A stretch of DNA of 64,000 nucleotides. Origin: an uncultured Bacilli bacterium. GTDB lineage: Bacteria; Bacillota_I; Bacilli_A; RF39; UBA660. Both the position numbers and the translations under genes were made by a program. Positions 18,401 to 25,376 of this stretch are shown piece after piece. The DNA lies in assembly GCA_934098485.1 (NCBI GenBank), contig CAKOOH010000005.1:21284-85283 (forward strand). Reading direction: 5' to 3'. Position 1 is the stretch's first letter, and every line of letters starts with the position of its first letter. Below the pieces are notes generated by a model. That model saw only the letters and a program-made list of their open reading frames with translations, was not told the DNA's origin and ran no database searches.

Positions 18401-19296
18401 GTAATGCTTTAAATGAAGCTGCTTTAAAAGGCATTGTTGATGCTGCTGTAAGTGGTGTAAATGAAACATTCACTGATGAATATAAAAAAGCCATCGCTGA
18501 TTCTGCTTGGGAAACTGTTAAAGCAAATTTAAATGAAACAGATGAAAACTTACAAAATAGTATTTCTGAAACTGTTAAAAATAATTTAACGGCTGCTATT
18601 ACTAAATATATTGAATTTAAACAAATTGATATTGTAAATGATACTAAAGTATGTTTAACTGCTACTAAAACTTTAGAAGCTTTAGGAAAAACTCCTGATG
18701 AAATGACTCCTGAAGAAAAACAAAGTTGTGCTAATGTTAATGAAATAAATACCTTACAAAATATTTTAACTGAAAGTTATACTAGCACTGCTACAGAAGT
18801 AAGCTCTAAAGTAACTATGGGTGTTGCTGAAAAAGTATCTAAAAATGTTGCTGTATCTGCTAGTTATAATGCTGCTATAAATACCGCTAAAAGTGTATCT
18901 TCTAGTGTATCAACAAATGTTGCTAATAGTGTCAAAACTGCTGCAACTAATTCCTTTGCTACTTCTCTAAATACTTTATATGAAAACATTTCTTTAATTG
19001 ATAATGGCTTAAATGAACTATCAAGTGGTGTTACTAAATTTAATAATGAAGGAATTAAAACTATCGCCAGTCTAGTAAATAATGATGTCAAAGGATTATC
19101 TGAAAGACTAGAAAAAACTGCCTCTTTAGGAGAAAACTATAAATCTGTTATGAATCATAATAACTTAGATAAAGATAGTGAAACAAAATTTGTTTTAGTT
19201 GTTGATGGTGAAAAGAAAGAAGAAACTAAAAACACTACTGTTAAAGAAAATACTAAAACATCTCTATGGCAAAAAATCAAAAATATCTTCAAATAA
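15466..19296 (+). CDS. MMPL exporter fused to secreted YhgE-like domain
   Basis: A single frame of 1276 codons with two proteins' worth of content. Residues 1-~680 are an RND/MMPL lipid or drug exporter: helix 1 at ~14-33, extracellular loop, a block of five helices around 180-320 (TDFSIFLYHSYEDKKKK), and a repeat of this layout at ~355-680 (IDYAILLTTTYKNNRKETKDKKEAM). Residue 685 is a Met followed by a signal-peptide-like stretch (KKNNKKLAVLALSAFMLTANA). A ~590-residue extracellular part follows, with L-x-x-G heptads and coiled coil as in YhgE/Pip proteins (NSTKELKNGSNSLKSAL, LIDNGLNELSSGVTKF). A GAAAGGA sequence sits before the internal ATG at 17518. The N-terminal start is set by GAAGGAG. 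It may therefore be a fusion or two overlapping products. The divergent TetR gene probably controls it. Confidence 0.82.
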   Translation: MKKFAKKICEKKKLIIFISACLLVLSFIGMSLTRVNYDILVYLPEDIETIKGQNILTEDFDMGSYSIAVIENSKGKDILKLEERIKKVEGVNNVVSLYDVIGTNIDINMLPSEIKDHFHEENTDMLFITFAGGTSSEETINAVKEIRTLDDNLNLGGMSSMVLDTMNLSESEITIYIIIAVALCTLVLELSLDSYVAPILLLLNIGAAILVNLGTNVFLGQISYITKALVAVLQLGVTTDFSIFLYHSYEDKKKKYKDKEEAMSEAISETFTSVIGSSLTTIAGFLVLCFMQLTLGKDLGIVMAKGVLLGLVSVLTLYPCLILTFDKFLEKTKHKSLSLNFNKLNTFVVKHHVILFCIFLVLLVPMYLSYRKCEVYYKIDRSLPDTLESIKTNEYLKDHYNIVSPEIILLDAKDKPNKVNALTDELRKVEGVDFVLSFDKLQEYGFTENMLSEDILKIFKNDKYQMILVNSLYEVASDELNNQITIVNDIVKNYDENAIVAGEGPLMKDLITTSNTDFNNVNTYSIVIILLILLCVLKNAFLPILLIAAIEFAIFTNMSISYYSGAVLPFVAPIVLGTIQLGATIDYAILLTTTYKNNRKETKDKKEAMIKTLNYNGASILTSGLCFFAATFGVGVYSDIDMVGSLCTLISRGALISMFIVITVLPGILLISDKLFIKEERKDNMKKNNKKLAVLALSAFMLTANALNVNALTKVETVYGKLDSTGKSKSIYINERLLNSSKLNQINDYTELKNILNINGDETYTIDGNKITWESNGNNIFYQGTYEKSLPINISISYKLDGKDIKLEDLLGQKGKVEVTIKYVNNDKHTVKINGKNETMYTPFTIMFGTILPSDAENISVTNGKIISTGTKNVVVALSAPGLYDNLKLDNLKDLNKIVLSYNTDNFELPSMYNVVSPKLISSSDISKLNDLDKIYSKVDELSQNMDLIDNSTKELKNGSNSLKSALSSSINTLKNDKSNALNEAALKGIVDAAVSGVNETFTDEYKKAIADSAWETVKANLNETDENLQNSISETVKNNLTAAITKYIEFKQIDIVNDTKVCLTATKTLEALGKTPDEMTPEEKQSCANVNEINTLQNILTESYTSTATEVSSKVTMGVAEKVSKNVAVSASYNAAINTAKSVSSSVSTNVANSVKTAATNSFATSLNTLYENISLIDNGLNELSSGVTKFNNEGIKTIASLVNNDVKGLSERLEKTASLGENYKSVMNHNNLDKDSETKFVLVVDGEKKEETKNTTVKENTKTSLWQKIKNIFK
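17504..17520 (+). promoter_or_regulatory. Internal RBS and start within the MMPL gene
   Basis: GAAAGGA followed nine bases later by an in-frame ATG (17518) opens a signal-peptide-like sequence. It could start a separate 592-residue secreted protein (17518-19296) from the same mRNA. Confidence 0.5.
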
Positions 19297-19314
19297 TTTA
19301 ATAAAAATATCTAA

Positions 19315-19346
19315 AACATCTTATCAAAAGGTAAGGTGTTTTTTTA
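19315..19346 (+). terminator. Intrinsic terminator after MMPL gene
   Basis: AACATCTTA (19315-19323) pairs with TAAGGTGTT (19332-19340), allowing one G-T pair, around an eight-base loop and followed by a T-run. Confidence 0.8.
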
Positions 19347-19394
19347 TAACAATTCTAAAATCACCATAAAAACCCGCAAATAAGTCAAATTATC

Positions 19395-19423
19395 TTGTAC
19401 AAATTCATAAAATTTGCTAATAT
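19395..19423 (+). promoter_or_regulatory. rpsB promoter
   Basis: -35 TTGTAC (19395-19400), a 17-base spacer and -10 TAATAT (19418-19423). It leaves a leader of about 100 bases before rpsB. Confidence 0.65.
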
Positions 19424-19429
19424 ATTAAT

Positions 19430-19532
19430 GGTTTTAAACCAATATGTACATAAACGGATTAAAGTGCCCAGTGGCCTAGCCGGTGCTTTAAGAAGATGTT
19501 TATGGGTAAATAACGAAAGGATTGTGAAAATT
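19430..19532 (+). ncRNA. Candidate S2 autoregulatory leader RNA
   Basis: A structured leader before rpsB. AAAGTGCC (19461-19468) pairs with GGTGCTTT (19482-19489) around a GGCCTAGCC core, and a second small hairpin TTTA-TGGG-TAAA lies at 19499-19510, just before the ribosome binding site. Ribosomal protein S2 leaders that bind S2 are known in several phyla. Assigning this one to that function is inference from position and structure. Confidence 0.5.
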
Positions 19533-20462
19533 ATGGCTGTTGTTTCTATGAGTTACTTATTAGAAGCAGGTGTTCATTTTGGACATCAAACAAAAAGATG
19601 GAATCCTAAAATGAAGGAATACATCTTTACATCTAGAGATGATATTTATATTATCAATCTAGAAAAAACTGCTGCATGCATTGAAACTGCTTATGCAGAA
19701 ATTAAAAAAATCGCTGAAAACGGAGGAAGTTTCTTATTTGTTGGAACTAAAAAACAAGCTCAAGAAGCCTCTAAAGAAGAAGCTGAAAGAAGTGAATCTT
19801 TCTATGTAGTAGAAAGATGGTTAGGTGGAACTCTTACTAACTTTAGAACTATTAGAAAAAGAATTAAACGTCTAGAAGAAATTGAAAAAATGGAAAATGA
19901 CGGAACATTCGATGTTTTACCTAAAAAAGAAGTTATCGGACTTAAAAAAGAATACGAAAAATTAAATAAAGTATTATGTGGTATCCGTAACATGGAAAAA
20001 TTACCTAATGCTTTAATTATTGTTGATCCTAAAAAGGAAATTAACGCTATTCGTGAAGCAAGAAAATTAAATATCCCAGTATTTGGTTTAGTAGATACTA
20101 ACTGTGATCCTGATGATGTAGATTTTGTTATTCCTGCTAATGATGATGCTGTAAGAAGTGTAAAAGTTGTTCTAGGTGTTTTAACAAATGCCATTTGTGA
20201 AGCTAAAAATTTAGAAATCGTTGATTATATCACTGAAGAAGAAAAACCTAAAAAAGAAGCTAAGGCAAAAACTGTTAAAGAAATATTTGTTGAAAGTTTA
20301 GAAAAAGAAGAAACTAAAGAAGCAATTAAAGAAGAAAAAATTGTTGAAGATGAAGATTTAACTTTAAAAACTTTAACAGAACTTAAAAATATTGCTAAGA
20401 AAAAGGGTATCAAAGGATACTCATCAATGAAAAAAGAAGAATTATTATTAGCGTTAAAATAG
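19533..20462 (+). CDS. rpsB: Ribosomal protein S2 with C-terminal extension
   Basis: Small-subunit protein S2 (uS2), which stabilises the 30S subunit and helps recruit S1. Clear family text: LLEAGVHFGHQTKRWNPKMKEYIF, FVGTKKQAQ, NRWLGGTLTNF-like (RWLGGTLTNFRTI), IVDPKKEINAIREA, PVFGLVDTNCDPDDVDFVIPANDDA. The upstream start at 19395 overlaps the promoter, so the ATG at 19533 (MAVVSMSYLLEAG) is used. At 309 residues it is some 50-60 longer than usual. After a charged Glu/Lys linker the last ~35 residues (LTELKNIAKKKGIKGYSSM) look like a Rho-N/SAP-type helix-extended-helix nucleic-acid-binding motif. tsf follows by nine bases, the usual rpsB-tsf operon. Confidence 0.96.
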   Translation: MAVVSMSYLLEAGVHFGHQTKRWNPKMKEYIFTSRDDIYIINLEKTAACIETAYAEIKKIAENGGSFLFVGTKKQAQEASKEEAERSESFYVVERWLGGTLTNFRTIRKRIKRLEEIEKMENDGTFDVLPKKEVIGLKKEYEKLNKVLCGIRNMEKLPNALIIVDPKKEINAIREARKLNIPVFGLVDTNCDPDDVDFVIPANDDAVRSVKVVLGVLTNAICEAKNLEIVDYITEEEKPKKEAKAKTVKEIFVESLEKEETKEAIKEEKIVEDEDLTLKTLTELKNIAKKKGIKGYSSMKKEELLLALK

Positions 20463-20471
20463 GAGGAAATT

Positions 20472-21344
20472 ATGATAGATGCTAAAAGTGTTGCTGAATT
20501 AAGAGCAAAAACTGGTGCTGGTATGATGGACTGCAAAAAAGCCTTAACTGAAACTAATGGCGATATGGATGCAGCCGTTGACTATTTAAGAGAAAAAGGT
20601 ATTGCTAAAGCTGCTAAAAAAGAATCAAGAATTGCTGCTGAAGGCTTAGCAAACGTCTATATTAGTGGTAACAAAGCTGTTATCTTAGAAGTTAATAGTG
20701 AAACTGATTTTGTTAGTAAAAATGATGAATTTAAAGGTATGTTAGATACTATTGGAAATACTATTTTAAATAGTAATGTAACTACTTTAGAAGAAGCTCT
20801 AACTCTTCCATGTGAAGAAGGAACAATTAATGATTTAATCATTGCTAAAACTGCTAAAATCGGTGAAAAACTATCTCTAAGAAGAATTGAAGTATTAACT
20901 AAAAATGATAATGAAAACTTTGGTTCATACTTACATATGGGTGGTAAAATTGCTGTTTTAACTTTACTTGAAGGTGCAAATGAGGACGTTGCTAAAGATG
21001 TTGCTATGCAAGCAGCTGCTATGAAACCTGAATTTGTAACTAGCGAAGAAATTCCTGCTGAACGTGTTGAAAAAGAAAGAGCTATCTTTAAAGAACAAGC
21101 TATGAACGAAGGAAAACCTGCTGAAATAGCTGAAAAAATGGTTGAAGGAAGATTACATAAATTCTTTAAAGAAATTTGCTTAGTTAGTCAAGCATTTATT
21201 AAAGATAGTGATTTAGATGTTGAAACTTACGTAAAAAATAATGGCGGAAAAGTTTTAAAAATGATTCGTTATGAAGTAGGCGAAGGTATGGAAAAAAGAA
21301 ATGATAACTTTGCTGAAGAAGTTATGAGCCAAATTAATAAATAG
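20472..21344 (+). CDS. tsf: Elongation factor Ts
   Basis: A 290-residue nucleotide exchange factor for EF-Tu. The N-terminal UBA-like domain (VAELRAKTGAGMMDCKKAL, then MDAAVDYLREKGIAKA) is followed by the core with the TDFV motif (NSETDFVSKNDEF), which contacts EF-Tu, and the second core subdomain with MAAAxxP-like text. The length matches Bacilli EF-Ts. GGAGG lies ahead of the ATG. It is co-transcribed with rpsB and followed within nine bases by a membrane protein gene. Confidence 0.97.
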   Translation: MIDAKSVAELRAKTGAGMMDCKKALTETNGDMDAAVDYLREKGIAKAAKKESRIAAEGLANVYISGNKAVILEVNSETDFVSKNDEFKGMLDTIGNTILNSNVTTLEEALTLPCEEGTINDLIIAKTAKIGEKLSLRRIEVLTKNDNENFGSYLHMGGKIAVLTLLEGANEDVAKDVAMQAAAMKPEFVTSEEIPAERVEKERAIFKEQAMNEGKPAEIAEKMVEGRLHKFFKEICLVSQAFIKDSDLDVETYVKNNGGKVLKMIRYEVGEGMEKRNDNFAEEVMSQINK

Positions 21345-21352
21345 AGGCTTAT

Positions 21353-22012
21353 ATGAATAAAAACGTAATAACTGGTATTATACTAGGAATCATCGTTTTA
21401 ATCTTGTGCTATATCGCATTTAATTGGGAAAAAGAAACTGTAATAGATGAAACTCCATCATATACTATTACTAATGATTCATTAAAATTCAAAAAAGAAT
21501 TTGAAGCAAATAATGATAAGAAAAATAAAGTTAATATTTCCATTAAAAATTATAGTACTGTTACATATTCATCATATGAAGAAATATTTAAGAAACTAGA
21601 ATCAGATGAAAGTTATATTCTTTTCTTTGCATCAAGTACTGATGAAAATTCTCGAATAATGGCTTCTATCTTAGTTGATAAAGCCCTTACTTTAAAAGAA
21701 GATATTTATTATTTAGATATAACTAATGATGTTGACAAAAAAGAATTAACTAAAGATGGCAAAATTAAAACTATCAAAAAAGGTTCTGATAATTATTATG
21801 AATTAGTTAAAAAACTAAATGGTTATTTGCCATCTTATGAAGGCCTTAAAGATGATACTATCAAAAGAGTATACATCCCTACAGTAGTTTTTGTATCTAA
21901 AGGCAAAATTATTAAAATGGTAAATATTCCATCTGAAATTGATAATAGAAAATATAGTAAAACTTTATCTGATGAAGAACTAAAAATATTAAGTGATGCT
22001 TTAAATGTTTAA
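21353..22012 (+). CDS. Membrane-anchored thioredoxin-like protein without CxxC
   Basis: A 219-residue protein with one N-terminal membrane helix (about 5-24) and an extracytoplasmic domain. Residues about 90-215 follow a thioredoxin-like order: strand YILFFASS, helix after TDENSRIM, and a YIPTVVFVSKGKI segment resembling the cis-proline loop and next strand. The usual CxxC position reads SSTDENS, so redox activity is unlikely, and no Cys occurs there. It resembles bacteriocin-transport accessory proteins in layout, but I cannot assign it. It closes the rpsB-tsf unit and precedes the pilin cassette, separated from it by a terminator. Confidence 0.6.
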   Translation: MNKNVITGIILGIIVLILCYIAFNWEKETVIDETPSYTITNDSLKFKKEFEANNDKKNKVNISIKNYSTVTYSSYEEIFKKLESDESYILFFASSTDENSRIMASILVDKALTLKEDIYYLDITNDVDKKELTKDGKIKTIKKGSDNYYELVKKLNGYLPSYEGLKDDTIKRVYIPTVVFVSKGKIIKMVNIPSEIDNRKYSKTLSDEELKILSDALNV

Positions 22013-22045
22013 ATAGAAAGTAAGAAAATACACTTTCTATTTTTA
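22012..22045 (+). terminator. Intrinsic terminator
   Basis: AATAGAAAGT (22012-22021) and ACTTTCTATT (22032-22041) form a perfect ten-base-pair stem followed by a T-rich tail. It closes the rpsB-tsf unit. Confidence 0.85.
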
Positions 22046-22056
22046 TTTTCTTTTGA

Positions 22057-22062
22057 TATAAT
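22057..22062 (+). promoter_or_regulatory. -10 element of the first TSP1-pilin gene
   Basis: A consensus TATAAT preceded by TTTGA. The -35 is not obvious within the T-rich stretch of the terminator upstream. GGAGG at 22076-22080 is the ribosome binding site that sets the start at 22087. Confidence 0.5.
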
Positions 22063-22086
22063 TACCTTAGAATGCGGAGGCCTGTT

Positions 22087-23751
22087 ATGAAAAAAGGATT
22101 TACCTTAATTGAAATGATAATATCTGTTACTCTTCTTGCATTTATTGCCGTTATAATTATGATTAATCTTAATAAAAATATTAAAGACCAAGAAGCTAAA
22201 GAGTATGCTGAATTTGTTGAGAAAGTTAAAGCTGCCGCTAATATTTATATGGCCGCTAATCCTGATTCAGAAGCATTTGCCAAAGACGAAAACGGTTATA
22301 ATATTATTAGTATTGAACTTTTAGAAGAGTCTGGGTTATTAAGTGCCGATTCTCTTATTGATCCTGAAACAAATCTTCGTTTAAGTGATGAATCTACCGA
22401 TGTTTCTAAAAAATATATTAAAATTTATGATGATGAAAAATTAGAAAATAATGAAAAATCCGAAGCGACTTTAATTGAATATCCTGCTACAGGAGAAATC
22501 AATAAATATATAAGAACTGTAGAATATGAAATGAATGGCTTTGGTTCTTGTAACACTCAAAAACCAGTTGTAGGAGAAACTATCAGTATATGTAATCCTA
22601 CTGATGATAATGCTACCTTTGTTAAATGGTTTTTAGATAGTGAATTAAGTAGTGAAGGTCCTAATGGTAATGACGAATATAAACCAATGGAAGATGTAAA
22701 ATTTTATGCTAAATGGTATAAAAATAAAAGTTCAACTATTAGAGCGATGAAAATAGAAAGTGCCACTTCTAATCATGATGATTACAAAGTAAAAGTAACT
22801 TTAGATATTATCGATGTTTATGGTGGAAAATTAAAAGTATGTCTAAGTAAAACCAACAATATGGATACTTGTCAAAACTGGGAAGAAATTGATTCTGCTA
22901 AAGATTCTGTAACTACATATACTAAAGAAGTAAATTTACAAGAAATGTTTGATTCTAGTTACACCACTGGTTCTGGAAAAAGTGCCAAATTATATGCTTT
23001 TGTTCAAAATACGGCATATGAAGAAGCCTTAAAAGAACGTAGAAGTACGACTAATTTAGTTGCATCAGCATATAAAACCTATAAAATATATTTATTTTGT
23101 ACTGAAGTAACTGTAACATCAGAGGGAACTTATGGTGATTGCTCAGCCCAATGTGGTGGTGGCACTAAAAGCAGAATGAATAAAGTTAAAGACAAATATT
23201 ATGATGCATCATATATATTATGTGCTGATTCTAAAGAAGAAACAAGCTGTAATACAATGGATTGTTGTTCTAGTACCGTTAAGCAAGAAGGAACATATGG
23301 TGCTTGCTCAGCCAAATGCGGTGGTGGTACACAAAGTATGACTATCAATTATGTATCTGCATATGATAGCAGCAAAGTTTGTAGTTCAAAAACTGAAACC
23401 AAACAGTGTAATACCCAAGATTGTTGTTCATCAACATATGCATCATACTCATATGGTGCTTGCTCAGCATCTTGTGGATCAGGATCGCAAAGTGTAACCA
23501 TAAATTATTATTCATCATATGATAACCGCTATTGTAGTAGTGAATCCACTAGTCAGACATGCAATGCTGGAAGTTGTTGCCCGGATGGATATAAGGAAGC
23601 GTATGGACAATTTGGATGTAGTAATCCTAATATTGGTTGTTATAAGTTAAGATACAGAACCAATGAATGCTGGGAATGCAATTCATGTGGTAATTGGGGT
23701 GAACAAGTTTGGACTAACAATGGTTATTGTATAAAATGGGTTTGCCCATAG
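22087..23751 (+). CDS. Type IV prepilin-like protein with TSP1-like repeats (copy 1)
   Basis: A 554-residue protein with a canonical class III signal: MKKG, cleavage before F5, Glu at +5 (FTLIE), then a hydrophobic helix to about 29. The pilin-like helix continues to ~60. A beta-repeat segment (about 143-212, ending VKFYAKWYKN) resembles InlB B repeats. A domain at ~215-340 follows. Three Cys-rich units (about 344-394, 399-447, 452-498) have the pattern YGxCSAxCGGGTxS, then later single Cys and a closing Cx4-5CC, very like thrombospondin type 1 repeats but with Tyr-Gly in place of Trp. A further Cys-rich tail ends the protein. GGAGG ahead sets the start at 22087. The first 650 bases are almost identical to the gene at 25377. 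An adhesive pilin tip or minor pilin is inferred. Confidence 0.75.
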   Translation: MKKGFTLIEMIISVTLLAFIAVIIMINLNKNIKDQEAKEYAEFVEKVKAAANIYMAANPDSEAFAKDENGYNIISIELLEESGLLSADSLIDPETNLRLSDESTDVSKKYIKIYDDEKLENNEKSEATLIEYPATGEINKYIRTVEYEMNGFGSCNTQKPVVGETISICNPTDDNATFVKWFLDSELSSEGPNGNDEYKPMEDVKFYAKWYKNKSSTIRAMKIESATSNHDDYKVKVTLDIIDVYGGKLKVCLSKTNNMDTCQNWEEIDSAKDSVTTYTKEVNLQEMFDSSYTTGSGKSAKLYAFVQNTAYEEALKERRSTTNLVASAYKTYKIYLFCTEVTVTSEGTYGDCSAQCGGGTKSRMNKVKDKYYDASYILCADSKEETSCNTMDCCSSTVKQEGTYGACSAKCGGGTQSMTINYVSAYDSSKVCSSKTETKQCNTQDCCSSTYASYSYGACSASCGSGSQSVTINYYSSYDNRYCSSESTSQTCNAGSCCPDGYKEAYGQFGCSNPNIGCYKLRYRTNECWECNSCGNWGEQVWTNNGYCIKWVCP

Positions 23752-23763
23752 AAAGAAGGTATT

Positions 23764-24561
23764 ATGAAAAATAATAAAAAAGTGTTTATAATTGTAGGAT
23801 TTCTAATATTCCTTTTTCTAAGTTTAATAATTATCCTAATATTAAATAAAAAAAATATTTTAAATCCTAATCCCCAAACCACAACTAAAGAAATAGAACT
23901 CGATCCTAAAAACTATGCTCCCGCCATTGCTAGTTCACTAAGTTATTTTAATAATTGCAATACTGGTTACAAGTTTGATTTTGGCAATAAAGACAAAATA
24001 GAATACAATGACTTATCTACGGATTTTATATATAATACAGTATACAATTACTTATATAATCAAAATAAAATAAAAATAACTAAAAGTGATAATCCTAATA
24101 AAGAAGCCATATTATCCGAAACTAATTATATAGAAGAAGAATTTTCTTTAGATGCTTTTCTATCTGCTTATCAGTACTTATATGGAATTAATTCCCAAGA
24201 CATTAAATATGAAAATAGTTTTAAAATAGGGCAGTATACATTTACTTTAAATAACAATAAATTCTATACTAAAAAAACATCAAGTCCAGATTGCTTTTCT
24301 AATAATACGACAAATTATTTATTAGTAAACCAAAAATTAGGCAAAGATTTTATAGAAATAACCTATATAGTTTATTATTCCAAACATGAATATGCAGATA
24401 ATGTAATGAATGAGTATGCTGTGAATATCGATAATGGCGAAATTATTTGTAAAACATCTAACGTAAACAGTACGGAAAACATTGATAAATTGACTAAATA
24501 TAGCTTTACTTTCATCAAAAAAGGAAATAATTATATTTTTAATAACATAACAAAATCATAA
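23764..24561 (+). CDS. Membrane-anchored protein of pilin cassette (paralogue 1)
   Basis: A 265-residue protein with one N-terminal membrane helix (about 7-27) and an extracytoplasmic part. It is paralogous to the next gene. Shared points are a CNTGY(K/A)(F/L)DF motif near residue 70-75, a (Y/F)LYGINS/LFGYKPEE segment near 130-140, a FKxGxxxxxxNxxxY strand pair, a single Cys in the middle, a second Cys late (IICKTS/VCGSS), and an ending YxFTFxxxxNNYxxxN. I recognise no known family. It starts 13 bases after the TSP1-pilin gene with AGAAGG as ribosome binding site, so the two are co-expressed. A role in assembly or anchoring of the pilin is only a guess from context. Confidence 0.65.
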   Translation: MKNNKKVFIIVGFLIFLFLSLIIILILNKKNILNPNPQTTTKEIELDPKNYAPAIASSLSYFNNCNTGYKFDFGNKDKIEYNDLSTDFIYNTVYNYLYNQNKIKITKSDNPNKEAILSETNYIEEEFSLDAFLSAYQYLYGINSQDIKYENSFKIGQYTFTLNNNKFYTKKTSSPDCFSNNTTNYLLVNQKLGKDFIEITYIVYYSKHEYADNVMNEYAVNIDNGEIICKTSNVNSTENIDKLTKYSFTFIKKGNNYIFNNITKS

Positions 24562-24574
24562 TAAGGAATTTACT

Positions 24575-25360
24575 ATGAAAAGACAAAACTATAAAAAATT
24601 AAAAATAACTTTAATTACCGGTTTATTATTTATTTTAACTGTGGGCTTTGGCCTTATTTATCTTCTTAATTCTAAAGAAAAACAGCCCATTTTCGATAAT
24701 TCCAAAGTTACTCATAAAATAGATAACTCTGATATAACAACTTTATTAAACAAGATAACTTCGTCTTATGGTACTTGTAACACCGGCTATGCCTTAGATT
24801 TCAAAGAAAAAAATGTTCTTTTAGCAAATGAATTAGATGAAAATTTTAAATATAATATAATTTATAATATTTTAAAAAGAAATAATAAGATAGTTAAGCA
24901 GTACAAAACTAAAAATGAACAAACCACTGAAGAACCAGCATCTTTTTTCGATAAAACTAAATACACCGAAATATTAACTATCAGTGATTTTACAGAAGTT
25001 TATACAAGTTTATTTGGTTATAAACCAGAAGAAATGCTCCCATCCTTTAAATTAGGTAACAAAATATATTCTTCCAATGGTAGTAGTTATTCGGCAAATA
25101 TTGATGAAGCCGAAGAAGAAGATTGTACTTACAGTACCAAATATTCTATCTACTTTGCCACTTCTTCTAAAGAAGAAATTACTTTAGAATATATTTTATA
25201 TTTTGAAACCAATAATAAAGCTTATACTGACGCTGATTTCAAAAATTCAGTATGTGGTTCTAGCAAAGTAAACGATTATAAAGATAATTTTATAAAATAC
25301 CGTTTTACCTTTAAAGGAAATAATAATAATTACGTTTTAAAAAACGTAAGTTTAGTTTAA
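24575..25360 (+). CDS. Membrane-anchored protein of pilin cassette (paralogue 2)
   Basis: A 261-residue paralogue of the preceding protein: Lys-rich N-terminus, one membrane helix (about 9-30), then the same motif order (CNTGYALDF, SLFGYKPEEM, FKLGNKIYSSNG, CTYS, SVCGSS, final YRFTFKGNNNNYVLKN). Both paralogues conserve cysteines that could form a disulphide outside the cell. It lies 13 bases after paralogue 1 and 16 bases before the second TSP1-pilin gene, so the four genes form one tight cassette. Function is unknown. Confidence 0.65.
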   Translation: MKRQNYKKLKITLITGLLFILTVGFGLIYLLNSKEKQPIFDNSKVTHKIDNSDITTLLNKITSSYGTCNTGYALDFKEKNVLLANELDENFKYNIIYNILKRNNKIVKQYKTKNEQTTEEPASFFDKTKYTEILTISDFTEVYTSLFGYKPEEMLPSFKLGNKIYSSNGSSYSANIDEAEEEDCTYSTKYSIYFATSSKEEITLEYILYFETNNKAYTDADFKNSVCGSSKVNDYKDNFIKYRFTFKGNNNNYVLKNVSLV

Positions 25361-25376
25361 TTAGGAAATATGTAAA

